Virus record (IMG/VR): IMGVR_UViG_3300022074_000355
Span: 1 to 24,734 of that record
Direction: 5' to 3' (one strand)
Length of the DNA stretch: 24,734 bases
DNA from: a virus
This document shows, one piece after another, positions 1-7,795 of this stretch (position 1 is its first letter; each line of letters opens with the position of its first letter). The position numbers and the translations under genes were made by a program. A model generated the notes under the pieces. That model was not told the origin of the DNA and ran no database searches. It was given only the letters and a program-made list of their open reading frames with translations.

Positions 1-399
1 GGATTGTAGAGCAGTCTTTACTTTTAGATGGTGCCCGTGAGCTACATCAATGCAAAGAAAACTAACTCCCATTCTGACCAGAGCGGAGGCGCGTTCTAAA
101 CAGTCCTCGCCTACGCCAATTGCTGCTCCGACAAATTCGCCACGACTGATAACTTCCATCACGGCCCGGACTTGATCTTCGATAGAATTATATCTGTGAA
201 TAATTCCGACTCCACCGGCAAAACTCATCGCTTGGGCCATGTTGATGCCTGTGACGGTATCCATGGGGCTAGAAATAATTGGCAGACTGAAATCACCAAC
301 ATTCTTTAGGTTTTGCTTAATTACGATGTCTTTCCGAGTCATAACTTCTGAATACTTAGGCACCAAAAGCACATCGTCGAAACTCAGTGAGTTTTTCAT
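1..399 (-). CDS. IMP dehydrogenase/GMP reductase family protein (partial, N-terminal 133 residues)
   Basis: The visible 133 residues show the IMPDH/GMPR TIM-barrel start: FDDVLLVP near residue 8, PIISSPMDTV near 40, GGVGIIHR near 62 and DVAHGH near 118. In ordinary IMPDH a CBS-domain pair is inserted after the IIH segment; here the chain passes directly into the GAAIGVG strand, so there is no CBS insertion. This matches GMP reductase or a CBS-less IMPDH. The catalytic Cys loop, which would help separate the two, lies beyond the left edge. IMPDH converts IMP to XMP; GMPR converts GMP to IMP. Either would adjust the purine pool. The start ATG overlaps the stop of the zinc-ribbon gene (ATGA) with GGAG about ten bases upstream. 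Family assignment is firm; the reaction is not settled. Confidence 0.9.
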   Translation of the reverse strand, partial: MKNSLSFDDVLLVPKYSEVMTRKDIVIKQNLKNVGDFSLPIISSPMDTVTGINMAQAMSFAGGVGIIHRYNSIEDQVRAVMEVISRGEFVGAAIGVGEDCLERASALVRMGVSFLCIDVAHGHHLKVKTALQS

Positions 400-674
400 T
401 CTTCGTAAGCTCCATACTTTTCTTCAAGATGCTTTGCAAATTCTTCAGTGATCTTCTTAGCTTTGCCCCAACATTCTGGGCAATACAGCCGAACTACCTC
501 TTCTTCGCCGTGAACCACGACACTCCAAGTCATGGCCATCTCTTTATCTGTCTTGTCATAAGGCTTATCACAAGTTAGACACTCACTCGGCAATTTATTA
601 AACAAAGCTACTTGTTCTTCCACTTCTTGAGCGCCCTTGTTTTTAGCCATCGCTCGTCGTTGCTTTCTATTCAT
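396..674 (-). CDS. Small zinc-ribbon protein, function unknown
   Basis: A 92-residue basic protein starting MNRKQRR. It carries two cysteine pairs, CLTC near residue 32 and CPEC near residue 65, the spacing of a four-Cys zinc ribbon, followed by a charged C-terminal helix. I chose ATG at 674 because GGAG lies seven bases upstream; a TTG at 680 would add two residues without a better site. The gene follows dUTPase closely (the dut stop is at 677-679) and its own stop overlaps the IMPDH/GMPR-like start, so the three are probably co-translated from the promoter at 1440-1468. A nucleic-acid or protein-contact role would suit the fold, but I do not recognise a named family. Confidence 0.8.
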   Translation of the reverse strand: MNRKQRRAMAKNKGAQEVEEQVALFNKLPSECLTCDKPYDKTDKEMAMTWSVVVHGEEEVVRLYCPECWGKAKKITEEFAKHLEEKYGAYEE

Positions 675-676
675 TA

Positions 677-1138
677 TCAATCTCCAGTAGATCCAAGAGC
701 ACCATCACCGCGAGCACTAATAGTAATAGGCCACCAGTCATAGATGTTGTCATTAGAAGTCTCCACAAATCTTACGGGTACAACAGGGACTACCACACCT
801 TGTGCAATCTTATCTCCTGCTCGGACAACTTGCCGTGTAGTTCCGATGTTGTGCAGGTTGACAAAGACTTCTCCATCATACCCTGAATCTACAACACAAG
901 CTCCAACAACAAGCTGCTTCTTTGCAGCGTTTCCACTGCGGTTCATAATTTGCATCATGTAGCCATGTGGAATACCAAACTTCAAGCCAGTGGGCAAGAT
1001 AACACTTTGTCCCGGCTCAATACCAACTGAATGAACAATATCAGTTGGGTTGTATTTAAGGTCCAAGCCAGCATCCGAGGGGTTGGCCCGAACAGGCTTA
1101 TGATTGCAGTGCGGTAGCGCAAAGTATTCTAGCATCAT
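677..1138 (-). CDS. dut: dUTP pyrophosphatase (dUTPase)
   Basis: Hydrolyses dUTP to dUMP and pyrophosphate, keeping uracil out of DNA and feeding thymidylate synthesis. All five motifs of the trimeric dUTPase family are visible in 153 residues: SDAGLDL (21-27), RSGNAAK (67-73), VVDSGYDGEV (82-91, with the catalytic Asp), GDKIAQ (108-113) and the C-terminal P-loop-like RGDGALGSTG (143-152). Length is normal for the family. Motif 2 reads RSGNAAK instead of the usual RSGLAxK, a mild change. The start is ATG at 1138 or 1135; the first overlaps the upstream stop as ATGA. Its product, dUMP, is the ThyX substrate encoded about 10 kb away in the same window. Confidence 0.95.
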   Translation of the reverse strand: MMLEYFALPHCNHKPVRANPSDAGLDLKYNPTDIVHSVGIEPGQSVILPTGLKFGIPHGYMMQIMNRSGNAAKKQLVVGACVVDSGYDGEVFVNLHNIGTTRQVVRAGDKIAQGVVVPVVPVRFVETSNDNIYDWWPITISARGDGALGSTGD

Positions 1139-1416
1139 GAGCCACCCCGTGCTGCATCTGAGAGGGAGTTGAAGACATTTACAAATTGATCGATGTCCAT
1201 ATCCTTCTTCATCATTCGATAAGCCTTAACAGTCATCGAGATCTCTTCCTTTGTGAGCCAGCCTTGCTCCTTAAAGTCCTTGCGAAGTTCACGCTTCTGC
1301 TCAGCATAAGGTTCGATAGCATCCTCAATTGCCTTAAGGCTCTTGATGTACTCAATCATTTTCTCCGTCTTTTCATCACGGACTTGTTCTACAATAGCGG
1401 TTTCATTACCAAACAT
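1135..1416 (-). CDS. Small helical protein, function unknown (weakly GapR-like)
   Basis: A 93-residue, highly charged, mostly helical protein. The start is ATG at 1416 because GGAGG sits six bases upstream; an upstream TTG at 1428 would place that site inside the gene. The middle (about residues 20-70) has a long amphipathic helix, a Gly-Trp turn and a second basic helix. This arrangement loosely recalls the GapR/DUF2312 DNA-binding family, but I see no decisive motif and regard that as speculative. It is the first gene after the near-perfect promoter at 1440-1468, and its stop overlaps the dut start, so it heads a four-gene operon with dut, the zinc-ribbon gene and the IMPDH/GMPR-like gene. 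Confidence 0.75.
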   Translation of the reverse strand: MFGNETAIVEQVRDEKTEKMIEYIKSLKAIEDAIEPYAEQKRELRKDFKEQGWLTKEEISMTVKAYRMMKKDMDIDQFVNVFNSLSDAARGGS

Positions 1417-1439
1417 TCTAACCTCCAAGTTATGTTTAT

Positions 1440-1468
1440 ATTATATCCCATCAGGGCAAATTTGTCAA
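1440..1468 (-). promoter_or_regulatory. Consensus sigma70-type promoter for the dut operon
   Basis: Read on the minus strand: -35 TTGACA (1463-1468), 17-bp spacer, -10 TATAAT (1440-1445), exact consensus in both hexamers. It lies in the short gap between the UvsE gene (ends 1484) and the gene starting at 1416, and is followed by a GGAGG ribosome binding site. Confidence 0.85.
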
Positions 1469-1483
1469 GCACAAAAACAAAAT

Positions 1484-2416
1484 TTATGCTGCTGCTCGAT
1501 TCATAAGTTCACGAAGAGCAAATACTCCTTGCTCTTTGTGCTTGCACTCACACATAATGTGCAGGGCGTGACCGTAAGTATCAGGCGCTGACCAGTATGA
1601 ATCAGAGTGTGCTTGTGGTTTAATTTTGGTGCTGTTGTGCTCCTCAGCCCGTGACTGAGAATAATGAACAACAGGGATAACATCTTGTGGCCAAGTGCTC
1701 ATGGCCAATTCCAATGCTTCGCGCTCTGTCTGCCCACCTGTGCAGAAACGATGGTGGTGATAGTCGAACACAATAGGGATGCCGATGCGCGAGTGAACAT
1801 AGTCAAACAAATGCTTTGTAGACCACATTGATGCCTTATCATCATTCTCCACGGTCAAGCGCTTCTGCGTGTTCTCGTTGAGGCGATAGAAGTTCTTACA
1901 CCAACGCTTTGCTGTTCCTTCGAAGTCTCCACCGTATGTGCCGCCAACGTGAATGTTGATCTTGGCCCACGGCGTTGCTGGCAAGCCCATCAAGTCAAAG
2001 ATCTCTGATTGGTCGTTCAATTCCTTGATGGTCTTCTCCACCACGCTCTGCTTTGGTGAACCCAAAACATTGAACGGGCCGGGGTGTGTTGTGATACGCA
2101 TACCGTGCTGTTTTGCAAAGTCACCGCATTTCTTGAGCGTAGCCTTAATCTCTTGATAATCAGGCAACTCCTCTAGGCGATACTCGGATGACCATGGAAA
2201 CAAATTAGATGTCAGTCGGAAAAATGCAAACCCATGATCGAGATTCCATTGTAGAATCTTGTACAGGTCTTTGCAGTTTAGCAATCCTAGCTCTGATGCG
2301 TAGGGTAGCCCCTTCGCTCTAAATGTTCGTTGGATCATCCCCCGGTTCGTCGTAATCCGCTTGGACTTCGGCAGGTTGGAGAGTGTCATATTCATACATG
2401 CATAGCCTAAATTCAT
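1484..2416 (-). CDS. uvsE: UV damage endonuclease, UvsE/UVDE family
   Basis: UVDE enzymes nick DNA 5' to UV photoproducts, starting an excision pathway independent of UvrABC. The 310-residue TIM-barrel protein shows family hallmarks in order: RLTSNLFPWSS near 68, THPG near 110, INIHVGGTYG near 153, VENDD near 189, FDYHHHRF near 217 and HYSQS near 251. These carry the metal-binding His/Glu/Asp set. Length is close to bacterial UvsE. The start ATG at 2416 is preceded by AAGGAGG five bases away. It has its own promoter (2439-2467), and a long inverted repeat covers its ribosome binding site (separate entry). A role in repairing phage DNA after sunlight exposure is inferred. Confidence 0.93.
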   Translation of the reverse strand: MNLGYACMNMTLSNLPKSKRITTNRGMIQRTFRAKGLPYASELGLLNCKDLYKILQWNLDHGFAFFRLTSNLFPWSSEYRLEELPDYQEIKATLKKCGDFAKQHGMRITTHPGPFNVLGSPKQSVVEKTIKELNDQSEIFDLMGLPATPWAKINIHVGGTYGGDFEGTAKRWCKNFYRLNENTQKRLTVENDDKASMWSTKHLFDYVHSRIGIPIVFDYHHHRFCTGGQTEREALELAMSTWPQDVIPVVHYSQSRAEEHNSTKIKPQAHSDSYWSAPDTYGHALHIMCECKHKEQGVFALRELMNRAAA

Positions 2417-2464
2417 AGTGCCTCCTTTTTATAAATATATTATAACACAACTTGAGGCACTATG
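2414..2464 (-). promoter_or_regulatory. Inverted repeat sequestering the uvsE ribosome binding site in read-through RNA
   Basis: On the minus strand CATAGTGCCTC (2464-2454) is followed, after a 29-base loop, by its perfect complement GAGGCACTATG (2424-2414). The second arm contains part of the Shine-Dalgarno sequence and the whole AUG of uvsE. The first arm includes the dnaE stop codon. The promoter -10 lies in the loop, so mRNA starting near 2432 lacks the first arm and has an open start site, while mRNA read through from dnaE can form the 11-bp stem. The repeat is seen directly; the regulatory effect is inferred by analogy with phage T4 genes such as e and soc. Confidence 0.7.
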
Positions 2465-2467
2465 CAA
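2439..2467 (-). promoter_or_regulatory. Promoter for uvsE, overlapping the end of dnaE
   Basis: Minus strand: -35 TTGCAT (2462-2467), 17-bp spacer, -10 TATAAT (2439-2444). The -35 lies across the dnaE stop codon. A TG dinucleotide one base before the -10 gives an extended -10 (TGTTATAAT). The predicted start, about seven bases below the -10, falls in the loop of the inverted repeat. Confidence 0.75.
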
Positions 2468-5400
2468 GTGCTTTCCACGTTTTAAATGCTCGACCACGGG
2501 TAGAAAATCCCCATTCTACACTATATTGCGGACGAATCATGTAAGGTTTATTTACCTGAATATTATCGCCACCGTTCAAATCGACACCCCAACATCGGAT
2601 CCGAATGTTGCTAGAGTTAGAATCGGTTGCCTCGACAATTAAATAGTCTTTGCCATTCTTAGTCTTCTTGGGCACGATCTTGCGCGGAATCAACCAAACG
2701 ACCTGTAGGTCTGGATCGTACTCAGAGATGGGAGGGATCGCCATGGCATCGAGTTTGTTCATAATATCGTCATTGATAACTTTATTAATTGGGAACTGCC
2801 CGGTCAGATCAACCAGTGATTGAATCTTTTCTTCTTCAGTAAAGTCACCCTCTGGAGCATACAATTCAATATTCTCCTCAAGGTTCTTGACTTTCCGTGG
2901 CCGGTCTACTGCAACTGCTGACCAGAAGTGCTTCAAGCCAGTAAAGCGATTGTCCATCAATGGGTTGAGAGTGCCAGAACGAACAAGTACATCAAGAGAC
3001 TTTTTATTGAGTTTTGAATATCGCATCTCTTCATTGAAGATAAAATCTTCAATCGACTGAAACGGGCGACCGATAAACACTTGATCAATGGCTGAATCAC
3101 CTAGGCCCTTAATAGAAGTAAGCGGCTGAATCAAACGCTTGCCATCTTCACTAATTTCCCAGACACGTCCAGAAGTGTTAATATTCAGTGGCTCAATCTC
3201 GAAACCAAACTGCTTGGCGATTGCGATTGCCTTCTCTTTGCGCGTCTCAGGCTCTTTATCCAAGAACGCTGCCATCCAGCACTCTGGGTAGTAAGTCAGG
3301 AGCCATGCACACTGGAACGAGATCATAGAGTACGACACAGCGTGTGACTTGTTGAAGCCATAACCTGAGAAGTATTCGAAGGTCTGCCAAAGTCGTTCTG
3401 CTTCGGTTTCTCTCATACCCTTCTCAAGACAGCCTGCAATAAATTTACCATGCAGTGCCATCTTAACCTTAGCGGCTTTACCTGTTCCCTTCTTTGTTAG
3501 AACCTTACGGAGCATGTTACCTTCATCAAGAGTCAAGTCCTTACCCAGCTTGTGGGCCAACATAGCAATTTGCTCTTGGAAGATAAGGAAACCGTTTGTC
3601 TCCTCAGTTACTTCGCGGTGCATATCATTGATATATTTGACCATACCGGGATTGCTGCGAGTCTTCACGAAGTCCTTATCAACATTCGCTGACAGAGGAC
3701 CGGGACGGAAGATAGAAGTGATAGCTGAAATATCAATTAGATTCTTCGGCTTAACTTGCTTACACAGGTTTTGTGCTCCAGACTCTGTGAACTGAAAGAC
3801 TCCAGCCCACTTGCCCTTTTGGAACACCGATTCGTAGACCTTCTGGTCATCAAAGTTGATGACATCAGGATGAAGATTCTTATTATAGTAATCCATAACA
3901 TCCTTGAATGATGGTTCTGCGACACCCTCATACCGATGCAGAACGTGACGAATCGCGCCCTCGATCATACGGAGAGTGGAGAGTCCCAGAAGGTCAAACT
4001 TGATAAAGCCCATAGGCTCTAGATGGCGAACATTCTGCCCTTCCGACCAAGGTGTCTGTCGGACATCCTTGGAAGAAATTAGCGGCATGTGATAGTCCAA
4101 ATTCTCTGCAATCACAACTCCACCAGCATGACGCGAACAAGAGCGTACTTGTCCATAGAGCGTATCAACGTGTGTTGCAACTTGCGGATACTTACGAAGG
4201 AAAGATTGTAGAGTCGTTGAGAACTCTTTAACTTCTTCGAAAGTTGGTGTGTAGACACCGGCCTTAATGCCGTGCTTCTTCTTAGCAGCGGTTGTGGCCT
4301 CGTACATCATCTTTCCAGTGACGGCGTTAACCTCTTGGAAAGGAATATCGTAAAGTTTAGAAATATCTTTAATTAACGATTTCAACTGGAGGGTATTCCA
4401 GTTGGAGATCGGGGCTACAACATCATTGCCCCACTTCTCTACTAGAAGCTCCTTCAGTTCCATTGGCTCGGCTACATCGTAGTCAATATCTGGATAATCG
4501 GTCGCATCAGCACGAAGGAAACGTGCAAACTGAAGTCCATACTTGAGAGGATCGACTTGTGTAATATCCAGCGCATAAGCGACTAGTGAGCCAGCAGCAG
4601 AACCACGACCGGGACCAGAAAGCATAACTTCATTAGTGATAGTTGTAATTTCATTCATGGTCAAGAAATACTTAGAGAAACCACGATCTGCGATAACAGA
4701 AAGCTCCATCTCTAGACGCTCAGTATACTCTGAGTCCTCATGCAGGTTCTTGGCTCGCAGCCCTTCAAAACAAAACTTACGAAGGGCAGAGTCTGCTGTC
4801 TCACCAACCGGAATCACAAAGTCAGGCAGACGAACAGTGTTATCTGGCATAAATTTATCGATTCGCTCATGAGCGATCTGATGTGTTGTGACTAGAGAAT
4901 CGTACACCAGCCGATCATCATATTCAACGCCACACTGCTCCGAATACTTCTTGTAGGACTCCCACATCTGGTTGCCATTCTTAGGATACAATTCGTACCC
5001 AATCTCGTCTACGTCCACGGGAAGTTCACTGTCTTCTGCCCACTGCGGACGGCCTTTGCCAAGCCAACCAAGGCGCTTGTAGAGTTCACGATCTTTCCAA
5101 GCAGTAGGGTTCGGATAGTGTGAGTCAGCCGTTGAAATAAGCTTGAGATCAAACTCTTCTGCAATTTGAATGATATATTTGTTAAGCTCATGCTGCTCAG
5201 GGATGTTGTTCCACTGTAGCTCACCGTACCAACGGTCGCCAAAGATAGATTGCATCCGCGCTGTAACGCTCCTCATGGCCTCTAGAACAGCTTTGCTACC
5301 TTGCTCCCGGTTCTCCCAGTAGCAGCCAGCGTAAACGCCTCCAAGGCACGCAGAGGACGCAATGATACCCTCGTTGTACTTCTCCAACAAGTCAAAGTCG

Positions 5401-5891
5401 ATACGAGGGTATCGATAGAAGTTCTCGGACTGATATGACTCCGAGATCAATTTAAACAGGTTATTCAAGCCCTCTTGATTCTGAACCAAAAGGACAAGAT
5501 GCCGACGGCGATTAAGAATATTCCGGGCCGCTTTCTTAGAAGCAGCCTCGTCTTCAACAGTCGCACCAGAAGTTTCTTCTTTCTTCGCGGCGCGAGCTGC
5601 CTTCTTGTCCTGCATAATTTTATCATATTCTTTTCGCCATTCGGCAACTGACGGGATAAAATAAGCTTCGCAGCCAAAAATAGGCTTAAACTCCTTCCCT
5701 TCGGCTTGCATTTTCTTGGCATGCAGAACTTGCCAAGCCAAACCGTTCATATTGCCATGGTCCGTAAGTGCCAATGCATCCATGCCATTATCATAGGCAA
5801 AGTTCATGTGCTCCTGCGGATAACCAAGGCCATCGAAAATAGAGCCTGCAACGCTGTGCGCGTGCAGACCGACAAATGGAATCTTGCTCAT
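2460..5891 (-). CDS. dnaE: DNA polymerase III alpha subunit (family C replicative polymerase)
   Basis: A 1143-residue DnaE-type polymerase, close in length to the E. coli subunit. The N-terminal PHP domain has LHAHS (9-13), ALTDHGNMNG (40-49) and FGCEAYF near 72. The palm domain has GPGRGSAAGS near 426 and the catalytic PDIDYD (467-472), with the third Asp in KFDLLGL near 631. Further family blocks follow: SRHAGGVV near 586, FRPGPLS, FQEQIAMLAHKLG and YGFNKSHAVSYS. The C-terminus ends in a probable OB fold. A Lys/Ala/Glu-rich insertion at about 95-125 looks like a surface linker. The start ATG has AGGGGG six bases upstream, with a promoter at 5909-5937 in the preceding gene. It coexists with an unrelated family A polymerase at 21212-22399. 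Confidence 0.97.
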   Translation of the reverse strand: MSKIPFVGLHAHSVAGSIFDGLGYPQEHMNFAYDNGMDALALTDHGNMNGLAWQVLHAKKMQAEGKEFKPIFGCEAYFIPSVAEWRKEYDKIMQDKKAARAAKKEETSGATVEDEAASKKAARNILNRRRHLVLLVQNQEGLNNLFKLISESYQSENFYRYPRIDFDLLEKYNEGIIASSACLGGVYAGCYWENREQGSKAVLEAMRSVTARMQSIFGDRWYGELQWNNIPEQHELNKYIIQIAEEFDLKLISTADSHYPNPTAWKDRELYKRLGWLGKGRPQWAEDSELPVDVDEIGYELYPKNGNQMWESYKKYSEQCGVEYDDRLVYDSLVTTHQIAHERIDKFMPDNTVRLPDFVIPVGETADSALRKFCFEGLRAKNLHEDSEYTERLEMELSVIADRGFSKYFLTMNEITTITNEVMLSGPGRGSAAGSLVAYALDITQVDPLKYGLQFARFLRADATDYPDIDYDVAEPMELKELLVEKWGNDVVAPISNWNTLQLKSLIKDISKLYDIPFQEVNAVTGKMMYEATTAAKKKHGIKAGVYTPTFEEVKEFSTTLQSFLRKYPQVATHVDTLYGQVRSCSRHAGGVVIAENLDYHMPLISSKDVRQTPWSEGQNVRHLEPMGFIKFDLLGLSTLRMIEGAIRHVLHRYEGVAEPSFKDVMDYYNKNLHPDVINFDDQKVYESVFQKGKWAGVFQFTESGAQNLCKQVKPKNLIDISAITSIFRPGPLSANVDKDFVKTRSNPGMVKYINDMHREVTEETNGFLIFQEQIAMLAHKLGKDLTLDEGNMLRKVLTKKGTGKAAKVKMALHGKFIAGCLEKGMRETEAERLWQTFEYFSGYGFNKSHAVSYSMISFQCAWLLTYYPECWMAAFLDKEPETRKEKAIAIAKQFGFEIEPLNINTSGRVWEISEDGKRLIQPLTSIKGLGDSAIDQVFIGRPFQSIEDFIFNEEMRYSKLNKKSLDVLVRSGTLNPLMDNRFTGLKHFWSAVAVDRPRKVKNLEENIELYAPEGDFTEEEKIQSLVDLTGQFPINKVINDDIMNKLDAMAIPPISEYDPDLQVVWLIPRKIVPKKTKNGKDYLIVEATDSNSSNIRIRCWGVDLNGGDNIQVNKPYMIRPQYSVEWGFSTRGRAFKTWKALA

Positions 5892-5908
5892 ATTTACCCC
5901 CTGTTTAT

Positions 5909-5937
5909 ATTCTAAGCGTTTTTGATTGCGTTGTCAA
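5909..5937 (-). promoter_or_regulatory. Promoter for dnaE
   Basis: Minus strand: -35 TTGACA (5932-5937), 17-bp spacer, -10 TAGAAT (5909-5914). It lies inside the last codons of the small coiled-coil gene; the -10 overlaps that gene's TAG stop. The dnaE ribosome binding site follows directly. Confidence 0.75.
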
Positions 5938-6097
5938 CAATTTTCATGACATTATCAATTGTCTCACGATGTTCGTGTGGAAACGTAAGATTCATGATGT
6001 CAGAACGAACACGGCCCAGCGCCATCTCAAGTTTTTGCTGTCGTGTCTTGGCTTGCTCCAACTTTTCAAAAAGCTGCATTTTAGTCATTGTCGCCAT
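5912..6097 (-). CDS. Small coiled-coil protein, function unknown
   Basis: A 61-residue protein, helical almost throughout, with a heptad-like N-terminal half (KMQLFEKLEQAKTRQQKLEMAL) and a second helix near the C-terminus. The ATG at 6097 is preceded by AGGAG at a good distance, and the gene overlaps the end of the nucleotidyltransferase-like gene by 17 bases. Its 3' end contains the dnaE promoter. It sits directly upstream of dnaE, so a link to the polymerase is possible, but nothing in the sequence shows one. I do not recognise a family. Confidence 0.7.
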   Translation of the reverse strand: MATMTKMQLFEKLEQAKTRQQKLEMALGRVRSDIMNLTFPHEHRETIDNVMKIVDNAIKNA

Positions 6098-6935
6098 TAT
6101 CTACTCCTATTGGGTTAAGTTCTCTATACGAGATAATTAGTTTGCCGGGATGTCGCATTTCGTTTTTCTCCTCAGATGCAAGAAACTCACAATACGAATC
6201 CCAGTTGTCTATTTTGTGATACCAAGGGATCTCTTGCCCCTCACTATCTATTATAACACACTTGAACACTTTGTCAAGGGAAAAGTTATCCCTAAAGTAT
6301 TCTTTTTCATTGTCCAGTTCTTGCCCGAACAATAAACTGTTTTCAATCTTCTGGAACTTTTCTTTGATCGAATCAAATTGTTCAGAGTTGAATGTAAAGC
6401 CTAAAAAGTCGCCAGTAGCCACAGATTTGTTGTTATGCGTGAGAAAGAAGTTTTCTTTTTTAATTATATCAACACGGTGTGGCCTCAGCGAACTAGGTGG
6501 ATAAACTGCATGCGGAAATGCCACATAAAACAAAGATGGCTCCAACCACTTACTTATACCAGCACCAATTGACTTGGCCACTGACGCTCCCCTCATGATT
6601 GACCACGATATACAATATTCTTTGTTCTTGTGCTCAATCGGGCATGGAACATAAAAGATAGGAAGCAAAGTTCTCTTATTAGACGGGAATCTTACCTTTC
6701 GTTTTAGCCAAACTGGGTCTTGGATGTAGTCGCCTAAGCGGTGCCTGATAAGCGGAGTGGTGTCGTCATTGGCAACAATCCAAATTGTCTTACAGCCCGC
6801 ATACGCACATTCCAAAACGGCACGCTCCACGGCATAATAGTTTGGAGCAATCGGCATTAAGCTATCATGCCAGTCCATCCTAAAATCCATGGGCTCCGTA
6901 ACAAGAGGAACGATGCCAATCATGTGTTTAGTCAA
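6081..6935 (-). CDS. Nucleotidyltransferase-like (GT-A-like fold) protein, uncertain
   Basis: A 284-residue protein I cannot place firmly. The N-terminus has an alternating strand/helix pattern: a hydrophobic strand MIGIVPLV, then LMPIAPNYYAVERAV, then AGCKTIWIVANDDTTP near 47-61. This resembles nucleotide-sugar pyrophosphorylases, where a 'P-x-x-x-R-x-hydrophobic' helix precedes 'AG-x-x-x-hydrophobic-hydrophobic-hydrophobic'. The usual GxGTRL loop is not seen, so the activity is doubtful. The start is probably TTG at 6935, with GAGG four bases upstream and a stop/start overlap with the preceding gene; the next ATG (6923) is too far from that site. A consensus promoter lies inside its 3' end (6250-6277). 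It closes a tight cluster with the Rossmann-like, CPBP and glutaredoxin genes. Confidence 0.7.
   Translation of the reverse strand: MTKHMIGIVPLVTEPMDFRMDWHDSLMPIAPNYYAVERAVLECAYAGCKTIWIVANDDTTPLIRHRLGDYIQDPVWLKRKVRFPSNKRTLLPIFYVPCPIEHKNKEYCISWSIMRGASVAKSIGAGISKWLEPSLFYVAFPHAVYPPSSLRPHRVDIIKKENFFLTHNNKSVATGDFLGFTFNSEQFDSIKEKFQKIENSLLFGQELDNEKEYFRDNFSLDKVFKCVIIDSEGQEIPWYHKIDNWDSYCEFLASEEKNEMRHPGKLIISYRELNPIGVDNGDND
6250..6277 (-). promoter_or_regulatory. Promoter inside the nucleotidyltransferase-like gene
   Basis: Minus strand: -35 TTGACA (6272-6277), 16-bp spacer, -10 TATAAT (6250-6255) preceded by TGT. Both hexamers are exact consensus although the sequence is also coding. It would drive the small coiled-coil gene and dnaE. 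Confidence 0.6.
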
Positions 6936-7795
6936 AATGCCTCGCTTATCTTAGATAAATAGCCTTTGGGCAAACTTAATTGCTGCACAAGCTGATCTGT
7001 GGTATCGTGATTGAACTCAAATCTATCATCAGGCTGATAATATCTCCTTGCATCACTCTCTATGACTCTCTGGGCTGGCTCTACTTTTACAGAATAGTAT
7101 TTATACCTTTCTGGATTGTTGACGTCCCGACCGTTGCGTGCTCCCCTAATGCCAGCCCCTTTCATCATTTCCGTGACTTTAAATTTAACCATGGTGTCAG
7201 AAAAGTTAAAATCGTTGACTTCTTCGTCTGTAAGATAAGATATAGCAACCAAATCTTTTAGATTTCGATTATCTGAACGGTCTGTTGGATAAAAGATAAT
7301 CTCTTTTACAAAGTCTTCATCAGAGTGGAGATGTAATACACCATGGCTACATCCACTACGAACGTTGACCCAATCAAGAACTCTATTTTTGCCTTTCGTT
7401 TCCTTTTTGATTCGAGGTAGGCCTGATACTTTTTCATCGTCGAAGATCACCAATTTATTAAAGTTAAATTTTACATTTCTAGAGTGTTTTGTGATAACCG
7501 ATAGCTGGCTATCCTCCACTCTTGCGCTTGCGGCGTTATCTGCCATCGGTAGTAGACCAGAAAGACCTAGAAAAAAGTGCAATCTGGCCCACAACTCGCT
7601 TTTTCTGTGATTTTGGTCTGGATTTGCACCCAAAACTCTTAAATTTTCATGTTTCAGCTTATCGAACCTGAATGGAACTCGCTTTTCAATGTAAATGACT
7701 GGTAGTTCATTGTTGTATGCGTATAAAAATGCCTCTAGTGTGCCGCCTATGACAATTATATCTTTGTCATAAACATGACGCTCTAAATTAGGCAT
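6932..7795 (-). CDS. Uncharacterised protein with Rossmann-like N-terminus
   Basis: A 287-residue protein of unknown function. Near the N-terminus DIIVIGGTLEAF followed by LPVIYIEKR looks like a beta-alpha-beta dinucleotide-binding start, with GGTLEA in place of the usual GxGxxG. That could mean FAD/NAD binding, or only a similar fold. The rest has mixed charged segments, including an HLHSDEDF stretch and a basic RGARNGRD stretch, with no motif I know. I place the start at ATG 7795, which overlaps the CPBP stop (TAATG); a TTG at 7816 would add seven residues but has no binding site. It overlaps the next gene by four bases, so it is likely translated with it. Confidence 0.7.
   Translation of the reverse strand: MPNLERHVYDKDIIVIGGTLEAFLYAYNNELPVIYIEKRVPFRFDKLKHENLRVLGANPDQNHRKSELWARLHFFLGLSGLLPMADNAASARVEDSQLSVITKHSRNVKFNFNKLVIFDDEKVSGLPRIKKETKGKNRVLDWVNVRSGCSHGVLHLHSDEDFVKEIIFYPTDRSDNRNLKDLVAISYLTDEEVNDFNFSDTMVKFKVTEMMKGAGIRGARNGRDVNNPERYKYYSVKVEPAQRVIESDARRYYQPDDRFEFNHDTTDQLVQQLSLPKGYLSKISEAF

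Noticed and set aside
1417-1428. TTG start four codons before the 93-residue gene
   Set aside because: GGAGG lies between this TTG and the ATG at 1416, so it serves the ATG.
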